NCBI RefSeq assembly: GCF_002929805.1
Contig: NZ_PJJM01000081.1
Location: 1 to 63,931 of the forward strand
Reading direction: 5' to 3'
DNA length: 63,931 bases
Origin: Cryobacterium sp. Y50
Lineage (GTDB): Bacteria > Actinomycetota > Actinomycetes > Actinomycetales > Microbacteriaceae
The first letter of the stretch is position 1, and every line of letters begins with the position of its first letter. Under the pieces are notes generated by a model that saw nothing but the letters and a program-made list of their open reading frames with translations, ran no database searches and was not told the origin of the DNA. Position numbers and translations under genes: made by a program. Positions 35,311-43,410 of the stretch are shown in pieces.

Positions 35311-35558
35311 CCAGAAAGGGGCGACAGGGAAACCCCTGTCGCCCCGTCGAGAGAAAGGTAGTTATTAAAGAACGCGCACTGCACCGCAGAAACACCCAGC
35401 GACACGACCACGCCGGCTACGCCACCAGTAACTCCCGCTCTGACGAGTCGAGGCAGCAGCGCCTCCGCCAGCTCGTTCCACGCTTTCTGTCGAATCAGCT
35501 CGTAGAAGGCTCCTCCAATGATCCCGGAGGCGAGCCCGATAACGCTGTTCTGAATCAT
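35115..35558 (-). CDS. Hydrophobic Gly-rich peptide, candidate bacteriocin
   Basis: The convincing part is residues 1-64: MIQNSVIGLASGIIGGAFYE, a charged middle IRQKAWNELAEALLPRLVRA, then a second hydrophobic segment GVTGGVAGVVVSLGVSAVQC. The frame then runs on through the terminator and antisense to the winged-helix gene, which looks non-coding. One extra T in the T-run at 35367-35369 would give two stops right after residue 64. Size and composition resemble leaderless or circular bacteriocins, but no homology is recognised. Confidence 0.4.
   Translation of the reverse strand: MIQNSVIGLASGIIGGAFYELIRQKAWNELAEALLPRLVRAGVTGGVAGVVVSLGVSAVQCAFFNNYLSLDGATGVSLSPLSGYRYFLRARMSCAISRRPRSVLRTIVSEYRSRRSLPTRTYSFSLSTRIVLEISVMLRLVNSPIDA
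35318..35345. terminator. Hairpin terminator
   Basis: GGGGCGACAGGG and CCCTGTCGCCCC pair perfectly over 12 bp with a four-base loop, between the convergent winged-helix and peptide genes; serves both strands. Confidence 0.82.
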
Positions 35559-35686
35559 GCAATCTACGAAACTCGCTGTGCGAACATCTGTATTGATGCG
35601 GGGGCGCTCAGCGAATTAGCGCGTTTCTGATTGAGCTGTTGTTCAAGGACCGCCGCAACTTCTGCGCCGAGCAGATCGGTCGTACT

Positions 35687-35940
35687 CTACACGTCAAACG
35701 AAACCACACCGTTGGCGTCGTATGTCATGATCTCTGTGAAAAGCGTTTCAAGACCGGTAGCCAGTTGATTTACTTCAAGGACGTCCACCACAGCAACGGT
35801 GGAAGTCTGCTGTGGCGCAACCACTGGAGCGGCATTCGCCGCCGTGGGCACGATCAGGTGCTTCTCCTGCGCCTGGGTGTCCTGGTGGACGTCCTTCTTG
35901 CGGGACCCAGGAATGACGGATGTTTGTAGAGCCGCAACGT
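35687..35940 (-). pseudogene. C-terminal remnant of an unknown protein
   Basis: An open frame without a start reads SVIPGSRKKDVHQDTQAQEK, HLIVPTAANAAPVVAPQQTS and TVAVVDVLEVNQLATGLETL to SFDV and a stop. The composition looks like real protein. No family recognised. Confidence 0.4.
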
Positions 35941-36390
35941 TGGGCAGCGTCTGGCGCCGACACGTCTGAGGTCGACATCGATCCGCGTCTACTCTGTGAC
36001 GAGCGTGCTCGGGTGATCAGCGAAGCCTGCGCGCCGGATGTGTGCTCGACGCGGTTGTTGCCAATATGACGACGTCGAGGCGCATGTACAATCGAGCAGC
36101 GGCGACTGCCACTGTCATTCATGCGGGGCTCACGACATCTGGGTGACACCCTCCCTCGGGCTCGATTAGGTCAGCAGTCTGGGAGACGGGCAACACGCTG
36201 GTGGTGTAGCGCTATCCGCCCGCGCTTCGCGACGCTCTCCTAATTCGTCTCCAAGTAAACAAGCCGGCGGAATGGTTTTTTATTTGATTAAAATCCCATC
36301 GCTCAGCTCATTTAGCCGATAGCTTTTAAGCAGTGCCACGGACATGTGCAGGGTATTTCGGTCACAAGTTGCGGCAAGATTTCGAGGCCA
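35941..36390. other. Non-coding stretch
   Basis: About 450 bp without gene evidence. It ends in an AT-rich segment (about 36275-36325) that contrasts with the GC-rich operon that follows and may carry the promoter for the gene at 36391. Confidence 0.4.
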
Positions 36391-36654
36391 ATGATGAGAA
36401 TTCGCACGAAAAATAGCTTGATCGCCATCGGGGTTGGAGTAGCCATGTCTTTGGGTATCGGTGCAGCACCTGCGTTCGCCTCAGACACAGCCGCACCAGA
36501 CTCAGTATGGGACTGCAGTCCTCGGGGGTCAAACCCTGGTCCCTCATCCTCGCAGCAGGTCTGGCTGTGGTGGGAACGTTCGTTGTCCGGGACGCCCGCT
36601 GGAGCGTCTTCCCCCGACTGGCACTGGCGATGCTTCTCGCCGGCGTGTGCCTAG
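36391..36654 (+). CDS. Secreted small peptide, possibly chimeric
   Basis: A clear signal peptide: MMRIRTKNSLIAIGVGVAMS, LGIGAAPAFA, cleavage before SDTAAPDSV. From about residue 38 the frame becomes Trp-, Pro- and Ser-rich and coincides with a shift to much higher GC and with the start of another gene in a different frame, so the second half may be junk created by a junction. Could be a truncated secreted peptide gene. Confidence 0.45.
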   Translation: MMRIRTKNSLIAIGVGVAMSLGIGAAPAFASDTAAPDSVWDCSPRGSNPGPSSSQQVWLWWERSLSGTPAGASSPDWHWRCFSPACA

Positions 36655-36662
36655 CCGTATGA
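36507..36662 (+). CDS. Small two-TM protein, start of GC-rich operon
   Basis: 51 residues: MGLQSSGVKPWSLILAAGLA, VVGTFVVRDARWSVFPRLAL and AMLLAGVCLAV. Two hydrophobic segments. It may be a complete small gene or the 3' part of a longer one cut at the composition break near 36500. Followed after 10 bp by the next gene. Confidence 0.5.
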   Translation: MGLQSSGVKPWSLILAAGLAVVGTFVVRDARWSVFPRLALAMLLAGVCLAV

Positions 36663-36672
36663 AGGGTTCGCC

Positions 36673-37056
36673 ATGTCCTTGACCACGCTCGCTGAACGAG
36701 GACGTCGACCGTCGACCCTCGCCGTGCTCGCGCTGAGTGCGACGAGTGGTGCCTGGGTGTGGGCGTCCGATGGGACGGCGGACGAGCGGTTCGCGCCGCT
36801 GCATGCGGGTGGCCTCGGTCTTGCGGTGCTGGCGTTGGTCGTGCTCGCGGTGGTTCCCCGGGTCTCGGTGCGGGTGATGTCGTGGCTCTTTGCGATCGCT
36901 GGTCTGAGCATCATCGCGGCGATGGGAAGCGACGTTGGCGACCTGGGACCACAGGCGCTCGGGTGGACGGCCGCGGTCGTCGCCATGGCGATGGCCGGCG
37001 TGGCAGCGACCGCGACGGCTGACGCGGCCCAGAACCGGCCGGTCTCGCGGCTGTGA
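36673..37056 (+). CDS. Four-TM membrane protein
   Basis: 127 residues, about four hydrophobic segments in Ala/Val-rich sequence, GC-rich codons throughout. Its TGA overlaps the next GTG. No family recognised; presumed subunit or accessory of the ABC exporter downstream. Confidence 0.65.
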   Translation: MSLTTLAERGRRPSTLAVLALSATSGAWVWASDGTADERFAPLHAGGLGLAVLALVVLAVVPRVSVRVMSWLFAIAGLSIIAAMGSDVGDLGPQALGWTAAVVAMAMAGVAATATADAAQNRPVSRL

Positions 37057-38603
37057 ACACGAGAGAGGGTGCTCTGGACGACGTCCTCAGCCTCTGGGCG
37101 GTGCAACGCCTCGCCGCGGTCTCGATACGGATGCGCGTTCACACCTTCGTGGCTCTCTACATCGTCATCGTCGCGGTCGTGACGGCGACCGCGGGGACCG
37201 CCGCGTTCCTCGTCACCTCGGCCACCCCCGTCTTGCTTGGGGTGGGCGCAGGCGAGGTGAGGACCGTGGCCTGGTCGACGACGTTTCTGGTCATCGTCGC
37301 GCTTGCGTACGTCGAAGCGAGCGCGCTCCTGCGCGAACGGTTCTCGCGCGTACGGTTCACGGTCTCGGCGGCGCAGGTCCGCGGTCTGTGGCTCGCGCTG
37401 GATCTCCCGCTTCGCCACGTGGTGCTGGTGGAGCGCGGTGCCGAGCACCTGCCGAGGGTCCTCCTCGGTGCCGCACTCGCCGTGGGCGGTGGAGCAGGGC
37501 TCGCGACGGCCGGTCATCTCTGGCCGGCCGTGACGACTTTCATGGCGTTCGGCATCGTCCTGGCGGGGGCTCTGGGGTGCCACCTCGTCGCGTTGCGCAA
37601 CGCGACGGGCCATCCCGGGAGGCGAGCACCCACCGGGTTGTGGGAGGGCTACCTGGTCCTGCTTGGGCTGGTCGTGGGGACCTTCGCCTCGACGGCTCTG
37701 CGGTGGAGCGGTGACGTGGCGGTCGCGGGCCTCGCCCTCGGACCGACGTGGGTGGTACCGGTCGCCGCTGCCCTTGTCGGACTCGGTTGGGTAGGGGTGG
37801 GCGTGCTCACGCCACTGGTCCGCAGGGCTCGGCGCTCAGGTGCCGACGTGCCGCTCCTGGGAATCGATGCCCCGGCCCTCCTCGCGGACCGTCCCACCCT
37901 GTGGCCGCGCCGGGGACGGTCGACGGTCGTGGGTGCGATCGCCGTAGGTTCGGGCGCGCTCACGGTGCACCCGATGGTGATGCTGGTTCTTCGTGTCACG
38001 CTCACGATGGTCGCGATCGGCCTCGGGGTGGTCCTCTCCCACGGACCGGCTCTCCGCGGTGTATGGCTCGGACCGCTCGCGTTGGACGAGGTCGTGCTGC
38101 GTGCAGCTCCGCTGGGAACGGTGATGCTCGTGAGCATGGTGTGCATCGTCCCGGTCATAGCCGCCGGTCACGAGGACAAGCTATGGCACTACCGCGCCCT
38201 GTGGGAGCTCGGCGCACGACCGACCACGGTGTGGCTTGCGCACGTGACCGGTTCGCTGGTCCAGACCACGGTGCTCGCGATACTGGTGGTCGCCGGGATC
38301 GCGACCCTGACCGGTGAGGTGATGTTCGTGGTCCTGGCGATGGCGTGGACCGTCGTGCTTGCCGAGCACCTGAGCGAGTCCGTGCTCGCGCACGCGAGCC
38401 GCGGTGACGGTGACGGTGACCGCCGCAGCGTCAGCTACGCGCCCGCGCTCCTCGCCGGCGCGCTTGTCGCCCCTGCCATCTTCGCCGGTATAGCCGGTGG
38501 CTGGTGGGCGCTCTCAGTGTTCCTCTACGTCCTGTTCCTCGCACTAGGAGGCCTGTGGTGCTTCACACATCGTCTGACTTTCATGCCGTTGGCTCCCGAG
38601 TGA
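37053..38603 (+). CDS. Large polytopic membrane protein of ABC exporter
   Basis: 516 residues and about twelve hydrophobic segments, arranged as two blocks separated by an Arg-rich loop near residues 255-290. No catalytic motif and no ABC-2 or FtsX signature that I recognise. The stop overlaps the GTG of the ATPase gene, so it is most likely the transmembrane channel. Very high GC, unlike the rest of the window. Confidence 0.7.
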   Translation: MNTREGALDDVLSLWAVQRLAAVSIRMRVHTFVALYIVIVAVVTATAGTAAFLVTSATPVLLGVGAGEVRTVAWSTTFLVIVALAYVEASALLRERFSRVRFTVSAAQVRGLWLALDLPLRHVVLVERGAEHLPRVLLGAALAVGGGAGLATAGHLWPAVTTFMAFGIVLAGALGCHLVALRNATGHPGRRAPTGLWEGYLVLLGLVVGTFASTALRWSGDVAVAGLALGPTWVVPVAAALVGLGWVGVGVLTPLVRRARRSGADVPLLGIDAPALLADRPTLWPRRGRSTVVGAIAVGSGALTVHPMVMLVLRVTLTMVAIGLGVVLSHGPALRGVWLGPLALDEVVLRAAPLGTVMLVSMVCIVPVIAAGHEDKLWHYRALWELGARPTTVWLAHVTGSLVQTTVLAILVVAGIATLTGEVMFVVLAMAWTVVLAEHLSESVLAHASRGDGDGDRRSVSYAPALLAGALVAPAIFAGIAGGWWALSVFLYVLFLALGGLWCFTHRLTFMPLAPE

Positions 38604-39235
38604 GTTCGCGAACCCCTGCGCTGTGCGTGGTGCAGGTGACAGCCGGGTGGGTCGACGACGTCCCGGCCGTGCGTGACCTGTCCTTCACTGTCAGCGGGCC
38701 GGGCCTTACGATGGTGGTCGGCCCGAACGGCTCAGGGAAGTCGACCGTGGTCGAGCTCGTCAGCGGTTACCTGCGTCCGTGGTCGGGCCAGGTGATGGTC
38801 GACGGATCGCCCTCGCACCTGCCGGTCGTGCGGGCACGGCGTCGGGTGTGCCGGACAACGCCTGCCCTCTTCGCCCTCATGACCGTCCGCGATCACCTCG
38901 TGCTCTCCGCACGTTCGACGGGCACCTCACCGACACGTCAGCTGGATCGCGCGGAAGCCCTGGGGCTGGCGCCGTGGCTCGACGAGAACGCGGGCACGCT
39001 GTCCAGCGGCTCGGCGAAGAAGCTCTGGTACCTCTTCTGCACCGCCGGTGACTTCTCTCTGATCGTCCTGGACGAGCCGTTCAACACCCTGGACGCCGAC
39101 ACCGTCCAAGTCGTCGTGGACGAGATCACCGCCTGGTCGCTCGAGGCAACAGTCCTCCTCGTTGCGCACATGCCACCGGACAGCCTCCCCCCGGCAGCGG
39201 TGATCGACCTGGGAAGGCACAACAGTGACGGATGA
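38600..39235 (+). CDS. ABC transporter ATP-binding protein, variant signature
   Basis: 211 residues from GTG 38600. Walker A GPNGSGKST, Walker B LIVLDEPFNTLD and switch His in VAHMPP are intact; the signature is LSSGSAKKLW instead of LSGGQ. Short for the family. Last gene of the GC-rich operon. Substrate unknown; the operon layout (small peptide, small membrane proteins, channel, ATPase) fits peptide export or self-protection. Confidence 0.85.
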   Translation: MSSRTPALCVVQVTAGWVDDVPAVRDLSFTVSGPGLTMVVGPNGSGKSTVVELVSGYLRPWSGQVMVDGSPSHLPVVRARRRVCRTTPALFALMTVRDHLVLSARSTGTSPTRQLDRAEALGLAPWLDENAGTLSSGSAKKLWYLFCTAGDFSLIVLDEPFNTLDADTVQVVVDEITAWSLEATVLLVAHMPPDSLPPAAVIDLGRHNSDG

Positions 39236-39420
39236 GCGAGGACTGCGACCCGTTCGTGTCGAGGTGACTGACTTGACTAAGCCTCTGTACCGACCCGCTG
39301 GGAGGTGGGCGCCGGTTTCGGATTTTGGGCGCGGTCGCTCGTTGTGGCGCGTTTGATCTGCGGGCCTCGCTGCCCAGTAGTTCCACGGGGTGTCCCAGTC
39401 GTGCCGGTTATCGGCGGACA

Positions 39421-40610
39421 TCGGACCCCGTCGTGCTGGGTGAATTGACGGGTTTCCTTGCAGCGCGCACGGCCACGCGCACGGAGCGGTCGACAGCTGC
39501 GTTCGACCAAGCGGTGGCGTGGTTGCGGCGTGAGAAGGTGCTCCTGCCGGGGGTGAGCCTGGTCACGAGACTGGTCGCCGAGGCGAGGGCGGAGGCGAAC
39601 GAGCGGTTGTTCTCGCTGCTATCGGATCGGGTGCCTTCCGGGTTGGCTTCCCGTCTCGATGCTCTCGTTGACAGCGCTGTGGAGGGGCGTGTTTCCGGGC
39701 TGGAGGAGCTTCGCAGGGCACCGGTCCGAGCATCGGGGCCGGAAATGGTGAAGGCGCTCGAACGGGTGGGCGAGGTAACCGCAGTAGGTGCGTCCACGGT
39801 TGATTTGGCGGGGATCGCCCCGGGGCGTCTGGACGTTCTGACGAGGCACGGCCGGTCTACTGACGAAAACACGTTGCGGCGCATGCCCGAGCGGCGGAGG
39901 CGGGCAACGGTGTTCGCGACGGTGGCGTCCCTGCAGGTGTCATCCGTTGACGATGTCCTTGACTTGTTCGCTGTACTGATGGCGACGAAGCTGATCGGCC
40001 CCGCGACACGGGCCGCGGTCAAGGACCAGATACGGTCATTGCCGGCCCTGCGCCGTGCGTCCGTGACGTTGGCGTCGGCGGCGAAGGTACTGCTGGAGGT
40101 TGCCGAACAGGACGAACAGGGTAAACAGATCGATGCTGCTGCAGTGTGGGAGTTGTTGCGCACAGAGGGGATGCGGGAGCGGCTGATGAAAGCGGTGCAG
40201 GTTGTGGAGGAATTCAGTCCGTTCGACGAGGACGATCCCACGCTGGAACAGGTCGAGCTTGTGAAGCGATACGCGACCGTGCGGCCGTTCTTGTCGATGT
40301 TCGCTTCGACGCTGCCTCTGCGTTCGACCGAGGCCGGCGCGTCGCTACTCCAAGCCGTCCGCGGGCTGGGCGCGCTGGTCGGGCGGAAAAGAGTCGAGCG
40401 GTCGGAGATCGTCGATGACGTCGTGGGTGGCGCTTGGCGGCGCCTGATCTTTTCCGACCCGGTTGCTGATGGGCCGGTGGATCATCGTGCGTACACGCTG
40501 TGCGTGCTCGAAGGTGCGCATCGCGCTCTGCGCCGCCGTGAGCTCTTCGCCGAGGGATCCACACGTTGGGGGATCCGCGGGTGCAGCTGCTTGACGGGGT
40601 CTCCCGGCTC
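39421..40610 (+). mobile_element. Tn3-family transposase, internal fragment
   Basis: From SDPVVLGELTGFLAARTATR through FDQAVAWLRREKVLLPGVSL to LEGAHRALRRRELFAEGSTR the sequence matches the N-terminal half of Tn3 TnpA. The first part of the gene is missing, a lost G in the run at 40568-40572 shifts DPRVQLLDG out of frame, and it ends where IS1595 sequence begins. The catalytic half is absent. Confidence 0.85.
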
Positions 40611-40619
40611 GACGTTCGC

Positions 40620-41190
40620 GTGAAGGAATCCAGCCAGGCTGGCCGCCCAGCCGCGCCCGCCCGAAGCCGCTCCCCTGGACCTTCACCTCGACGGCGGCCG
40701 CGAACAGCACCTTCCCGAGCGCGCCACGGCCAGGGATTCCGGGCTCCGGGCCACCGAGGAAGGACTCGTCGACCTCCACGTCGCCACGCAGTCGGTCCCG
40801 GCCCGGACGCACCATCACAGTCCGGTAGTGGTGCAGCATCGCCCACGCGGTCTGGATCGAGCCCAACTCCATCTCGCGTTGAAGCTGGGTGGCCGACACG
40901 CCGGTCTTGCTGTTGATCAGCAGCCATGCCGTGGCTAACCACATAGTCAACGGGGTCCGCGTCTTGTCGAAGATGGTGCCCGCTGTCACCGAGACGCGCC
41001 GGTCACAACCAGCACAACGCCAGCGCCGATCCGGTGCCCGCCAGCCGCGGCCGTTGCCACACCAGGGACAAGCGAACCCATCAGGCCAGCGCAGCCAATC
41101 AAGGTAGTCCAGACACTTTCAGTCCTCGTCGAACCACGCGCGCAACTGCGTATACGAGCCAGGGTAGTCTCGGCCCGCCGTCGGCGACAT
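40620..41190 (-). mobile_element. IS1595-family (ISXO2-like) transposase remnant
   Basis: From ATG 41190: YPGSYTQLRAWFDED, an in-frame TGA (41119-41121), CLDYLDWLRWPDGFACPWCG with the zinc-ribbon cysteines, SVTAGTIFDKTRTPLTMWLA and GDVEVDESFLGGPEPG with the first catalytic acidic motif. It ends near GFGRARLGG, so the rest of the DDE domain is lost at the Tn3 junction. Confidence 0.85.
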
Positions 41191-41352
41191 ACAATCGTCT
41201 TACGGCACCTAAATGGAAACCCCCCCCTAACCGATTTCACCCACTGCGTACAACGGGTAACGGACTCCCTCGACGCTGTGCACGACGTAGTGCATCACGT
41301 CAATGTACTCGCGGAATCTGCACTATAGCCAGATGCGGGCTAGGGTGACAGA

Positions 41353-41874
41353 ATGAGCATTTCGTCTGGTACGAGCGAACCCACTGGCCTTCCGAGCGCA
41401 CCTTCTGTCAAGTCCACGCCATCGTCTGCCCCCGTTGGCCAGCCCCAGCAGGTGAGGATGGCATTCTGGCTCTACCTCCTTGCAGCCCTCGCGGCGCTGA
41501 TCGGTGGCGTTGTCCGCGCAGCGACCGCGGGCGCTGACAGATCTGTAATCGAGAGTCAGCTCGCGACATCCGGCGTGGCCGTCTCCACCAGCACGATCGA
41601 CGCCGTGATCACCACGGTGATCATCGTGGCGATCATCGTCGCGATCATCTGGATGATCGCCTTCGTCATTTTCGCGCTGTTCATGAAGCGAGGCGCCGGA
41701 TGGGCCCGCATTGTCCTCACGATTCTTGCCGCCCTGTCGCTCACCAGTGTCACAGGCAGCTTCGGCCTTGGGGCGCTCCAGGCCGTTGCCGCGGTCGTCG
41801 CGACCGTGCTCGTGTGGCTGCGGCCGGCAAGAGAATACTTCCAGGCAGTAAAGGCGTCGCGGGTCCCGCGCTAG
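41353..41874 (+). CDS. Four-TM membrane protein
   Basis: 173 residues: a Ser/Pro-rich soluble start of about 35 residues, four hydrophobic segments including IVAIIVAIIWMIAFVIFALF, and a basic tail. This layout is common in actinobacterial DUF-type membrane proteins; no function known. Intact between transposon remnants. Confidence 0.75.
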   Translation: MSISSGTSEPTGLPSAPSVKSTPSSAPVGQPQQVRMAFWLYLLAALAALIGGVVRAATAGADRSVIESQLATSGVAVSTSTIDAVITTVIIVAIIVAIIWMIAFVIFALFMKRGAGWARIVLTILAALSLTSVTGSFGLGALQAVAAVVATVLVWLRPAREYFQAVKASRVPR

Positions 41875-42146
41875 TTTTCTTAGGGGTCAGAACTGAGACA
41901 TTTATCTGTAGTCCGGCTCTTCGGGAGTGACCGTATGCGGCCTGCGGGATGTTCGCGTGAGCGTAGCGGGTCTGGTGGATGCCGTCATGTTTTGGGTCTG
42001 GTGGCCCATAATTTACCAAGCATCGTTGTAAAAATCGGCAGGTGAGCGACGCCGCGGCAACTTATTTCGCAGACGCGACAGCGACGAAACATTTTTAGCA
42101 CACCTAGATCACTTGGGGGCCAGAAGTCGGGCGTTTGTACCGAGTT

Positions 42147-42302
42147 TTAGGCAGCGTTAGTCATGGGGGCATCGTTGATATAGCTGTCGATGTGTTGCTC
42201 GATGGTCTTCAATGCCTGGCGCAGTAGGGCTGGTGCTGGGGGCGTATTTGCTGCGATGAGTGGCCTGAGGAGCCGGTCGTGCAGCTTTGTGCAGAAGATC
42301 GC
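42147..42302 (-). mobile_element. Transposase C-terminal remnant
   Basis: KLHDRLLRPLIAANTPPAPA, LLRQALKTIEQHIDSYINDA and PMTNAA before a stop at 42147. The pattern is that of the end of an actinobacterial transposase; family uncertain (IS1380 or IS1182-like). Confidence 0.5.
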
Positions 42303-42543
42303 GATCATCGAAGTACACGGGTATCAGAAGCAGGGCTCGGGTTACGGCTACTCCAAAGTTCGTGGCCTGAACGTCTTCATCGCGACGATGAAAACGGTGG
42401 ATGGTGCACCGATTATCTTGGCCCAGCGGTTGCGCCGGGGTCCGTGCTGGTCCCCGCGCGGCGCTGACCGTCTCATCCAGGATGCCCTGGCCACCGTCCG
42501 CCGCCTCCCGAAGATGAGCGGCGTCCCGGTCCTGTTTCGAGCC
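42290..42543 (+). mobile_element. IS1380-family transposase, internal fragment
   Basis: IIEVHGYQKQGSGYGYSKVR, GLNVFIATMKTVDGAPIILA and QRLRRGPCWSPRGADRLIQD match the middle of IS1380 transposases. It breaks off at VLFRA exactly where the Tn3 terminal repeat begins. Confidence 0.8.
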
Positions 42544-42581
42544 GGGGTCTGAGTAGCAAGGGAACGAAAACGTCCGCTAAG
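42544..42581 (-). repeat. Tn3-family terminal inverted repeat
   Basis: Begins GGGGTCTGAGTAGCAAGG and continues GAACGAAAACG up to CGCTAAGG, matching the 38-bp Tn3 end (GGGGTCTGA, GGAACGAAAAC and TAAGG blocks). It lies just beyond the stop of the tnpA fragment, as in Tn3 elements. Confidence 0.9.
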
Positions 42582-42592
42582 GGCTTGGTCGT

Positions 42593-43162
42593 TCAGTCTT
42601 GGGTGTTCGGATCGCGCAGCGGGCGGAGTTGATTGGGCGGTAGGTCGGGCATGCTGAATTGGTATCGGCCGAAAAAGTTGATGTGTTCGTGGCCGAGGGG
42701 TGAGAGGCTTTTCACGTCGTCGTCGGCTACCTGTAGCCCTTCGTGGCGGAGTTCGCCCAGGGTGGCGTCCATATAGTGGGTGTTCCACAGCACGAGTGCG
42801 TTGATGACGAGTCCGAGGGCACCGAGTTGATCTTCTTGACCCTCACGGTAGCGTTGGCGAAGTTGCCCGCGGTGCCCGTGGAAGATGGCTCGGGCGAGCG
42901 CATAGCGGCCCTCGGTGCGGTTGAGCTGGGTCAGGATTCTTCGCCGGTAGCTGTCGTCATCGAGGTAGGTGAGGAGGTAGAGGGTTTTCGATATCCGGCC
43001 AAGTTCTGCCACCGCACGGCCCAGCGGGGAGGTGGACCAGCATCGTGAACCGTGTCTGACGGGGCCTGCCCGAAAATGTGCCGCCCGCACTTTGCGGTCC
43101 GCCTGCGGAGGATTCTGGATGAAATCAGAAATCAGCGCGATATCGGCTGACACCCGGGCCAC
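42593..43162 (-). mobile_element. Tn3-family transposase C-terminal fragment
   Basis: TSPLGRAVAELGRISKTLYL, RILTQLNRTEGRYALARAIF, HGHRGQLRQRYREGQEDQLG and LSPLGHEHINFFGRYQF are the conserved end of Tn3 TnpA. Upstream of about 43020 the sequence no longer matches. It lies opposite in strand to the N-terminal fragment at 39421-40610. Confidence 0.88.
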
Positions 43163-43242
43163 GATTCACTCACAACGAGCCGCGCACAGGGCCCCCGACG
43201 GGACCCGCCGCTGTCTGAACGTGGCCCCGTTCTCGGTACGGC

Positions 43243-43410
43243 TCACCTCTCGCGTCGAGCGGGTCGGCGACGCCACGCCACCGCGTAGCCGAGAATGACC
43301 ACAAGTAAGGCTGCACCTCCGAGCAACCACGCCGAGATCGGAGTGACGATTGCCACGATCCCGAAGACGATCACGGGTACCAGCCAGCCGAAGTACCGCA
43401 GAATTGTCAT
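43243..43410 (-). CDS. 55-residue two-TM membrane protein
   Basis: MTILRYFGWLVPVIVFGIVA and SAWLLGGAALLVVILGYAVA form two hydrophobic segments with an Arg-rich tail. ATG 43410 overlaps the stop of the secreted-protein gene. A membrane partner or immunity protein for it is an inference. Confidence 0.62.
   Translation of the reverse strand: MTILRYFGWLVPVIVFGIVAIVTPISAWLLGGAALLVVILGYAVAWRRRPARRER

Noticed and set aside
36391..36654. Lactococcin-972-type bacteriocin
   Set aside because: The signal peptide fits, but the mature part shows none of the family pattern and the adjacent ABC genes are of another type.
37649..38393. Long antisense open frames against the GC-rich operon
   Set aside because: High GC leaves frames open on the opposite strand; the products are Arg/Pro/Thr-rich with no domain.
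38927..39421. Minus-strand frame beginning MSADNRHDWDTPWNYW
   Set aside because: The first 40 residues look slightly protein-like, but the rest is antisense to the ABC ATPase and no family is recognisable.
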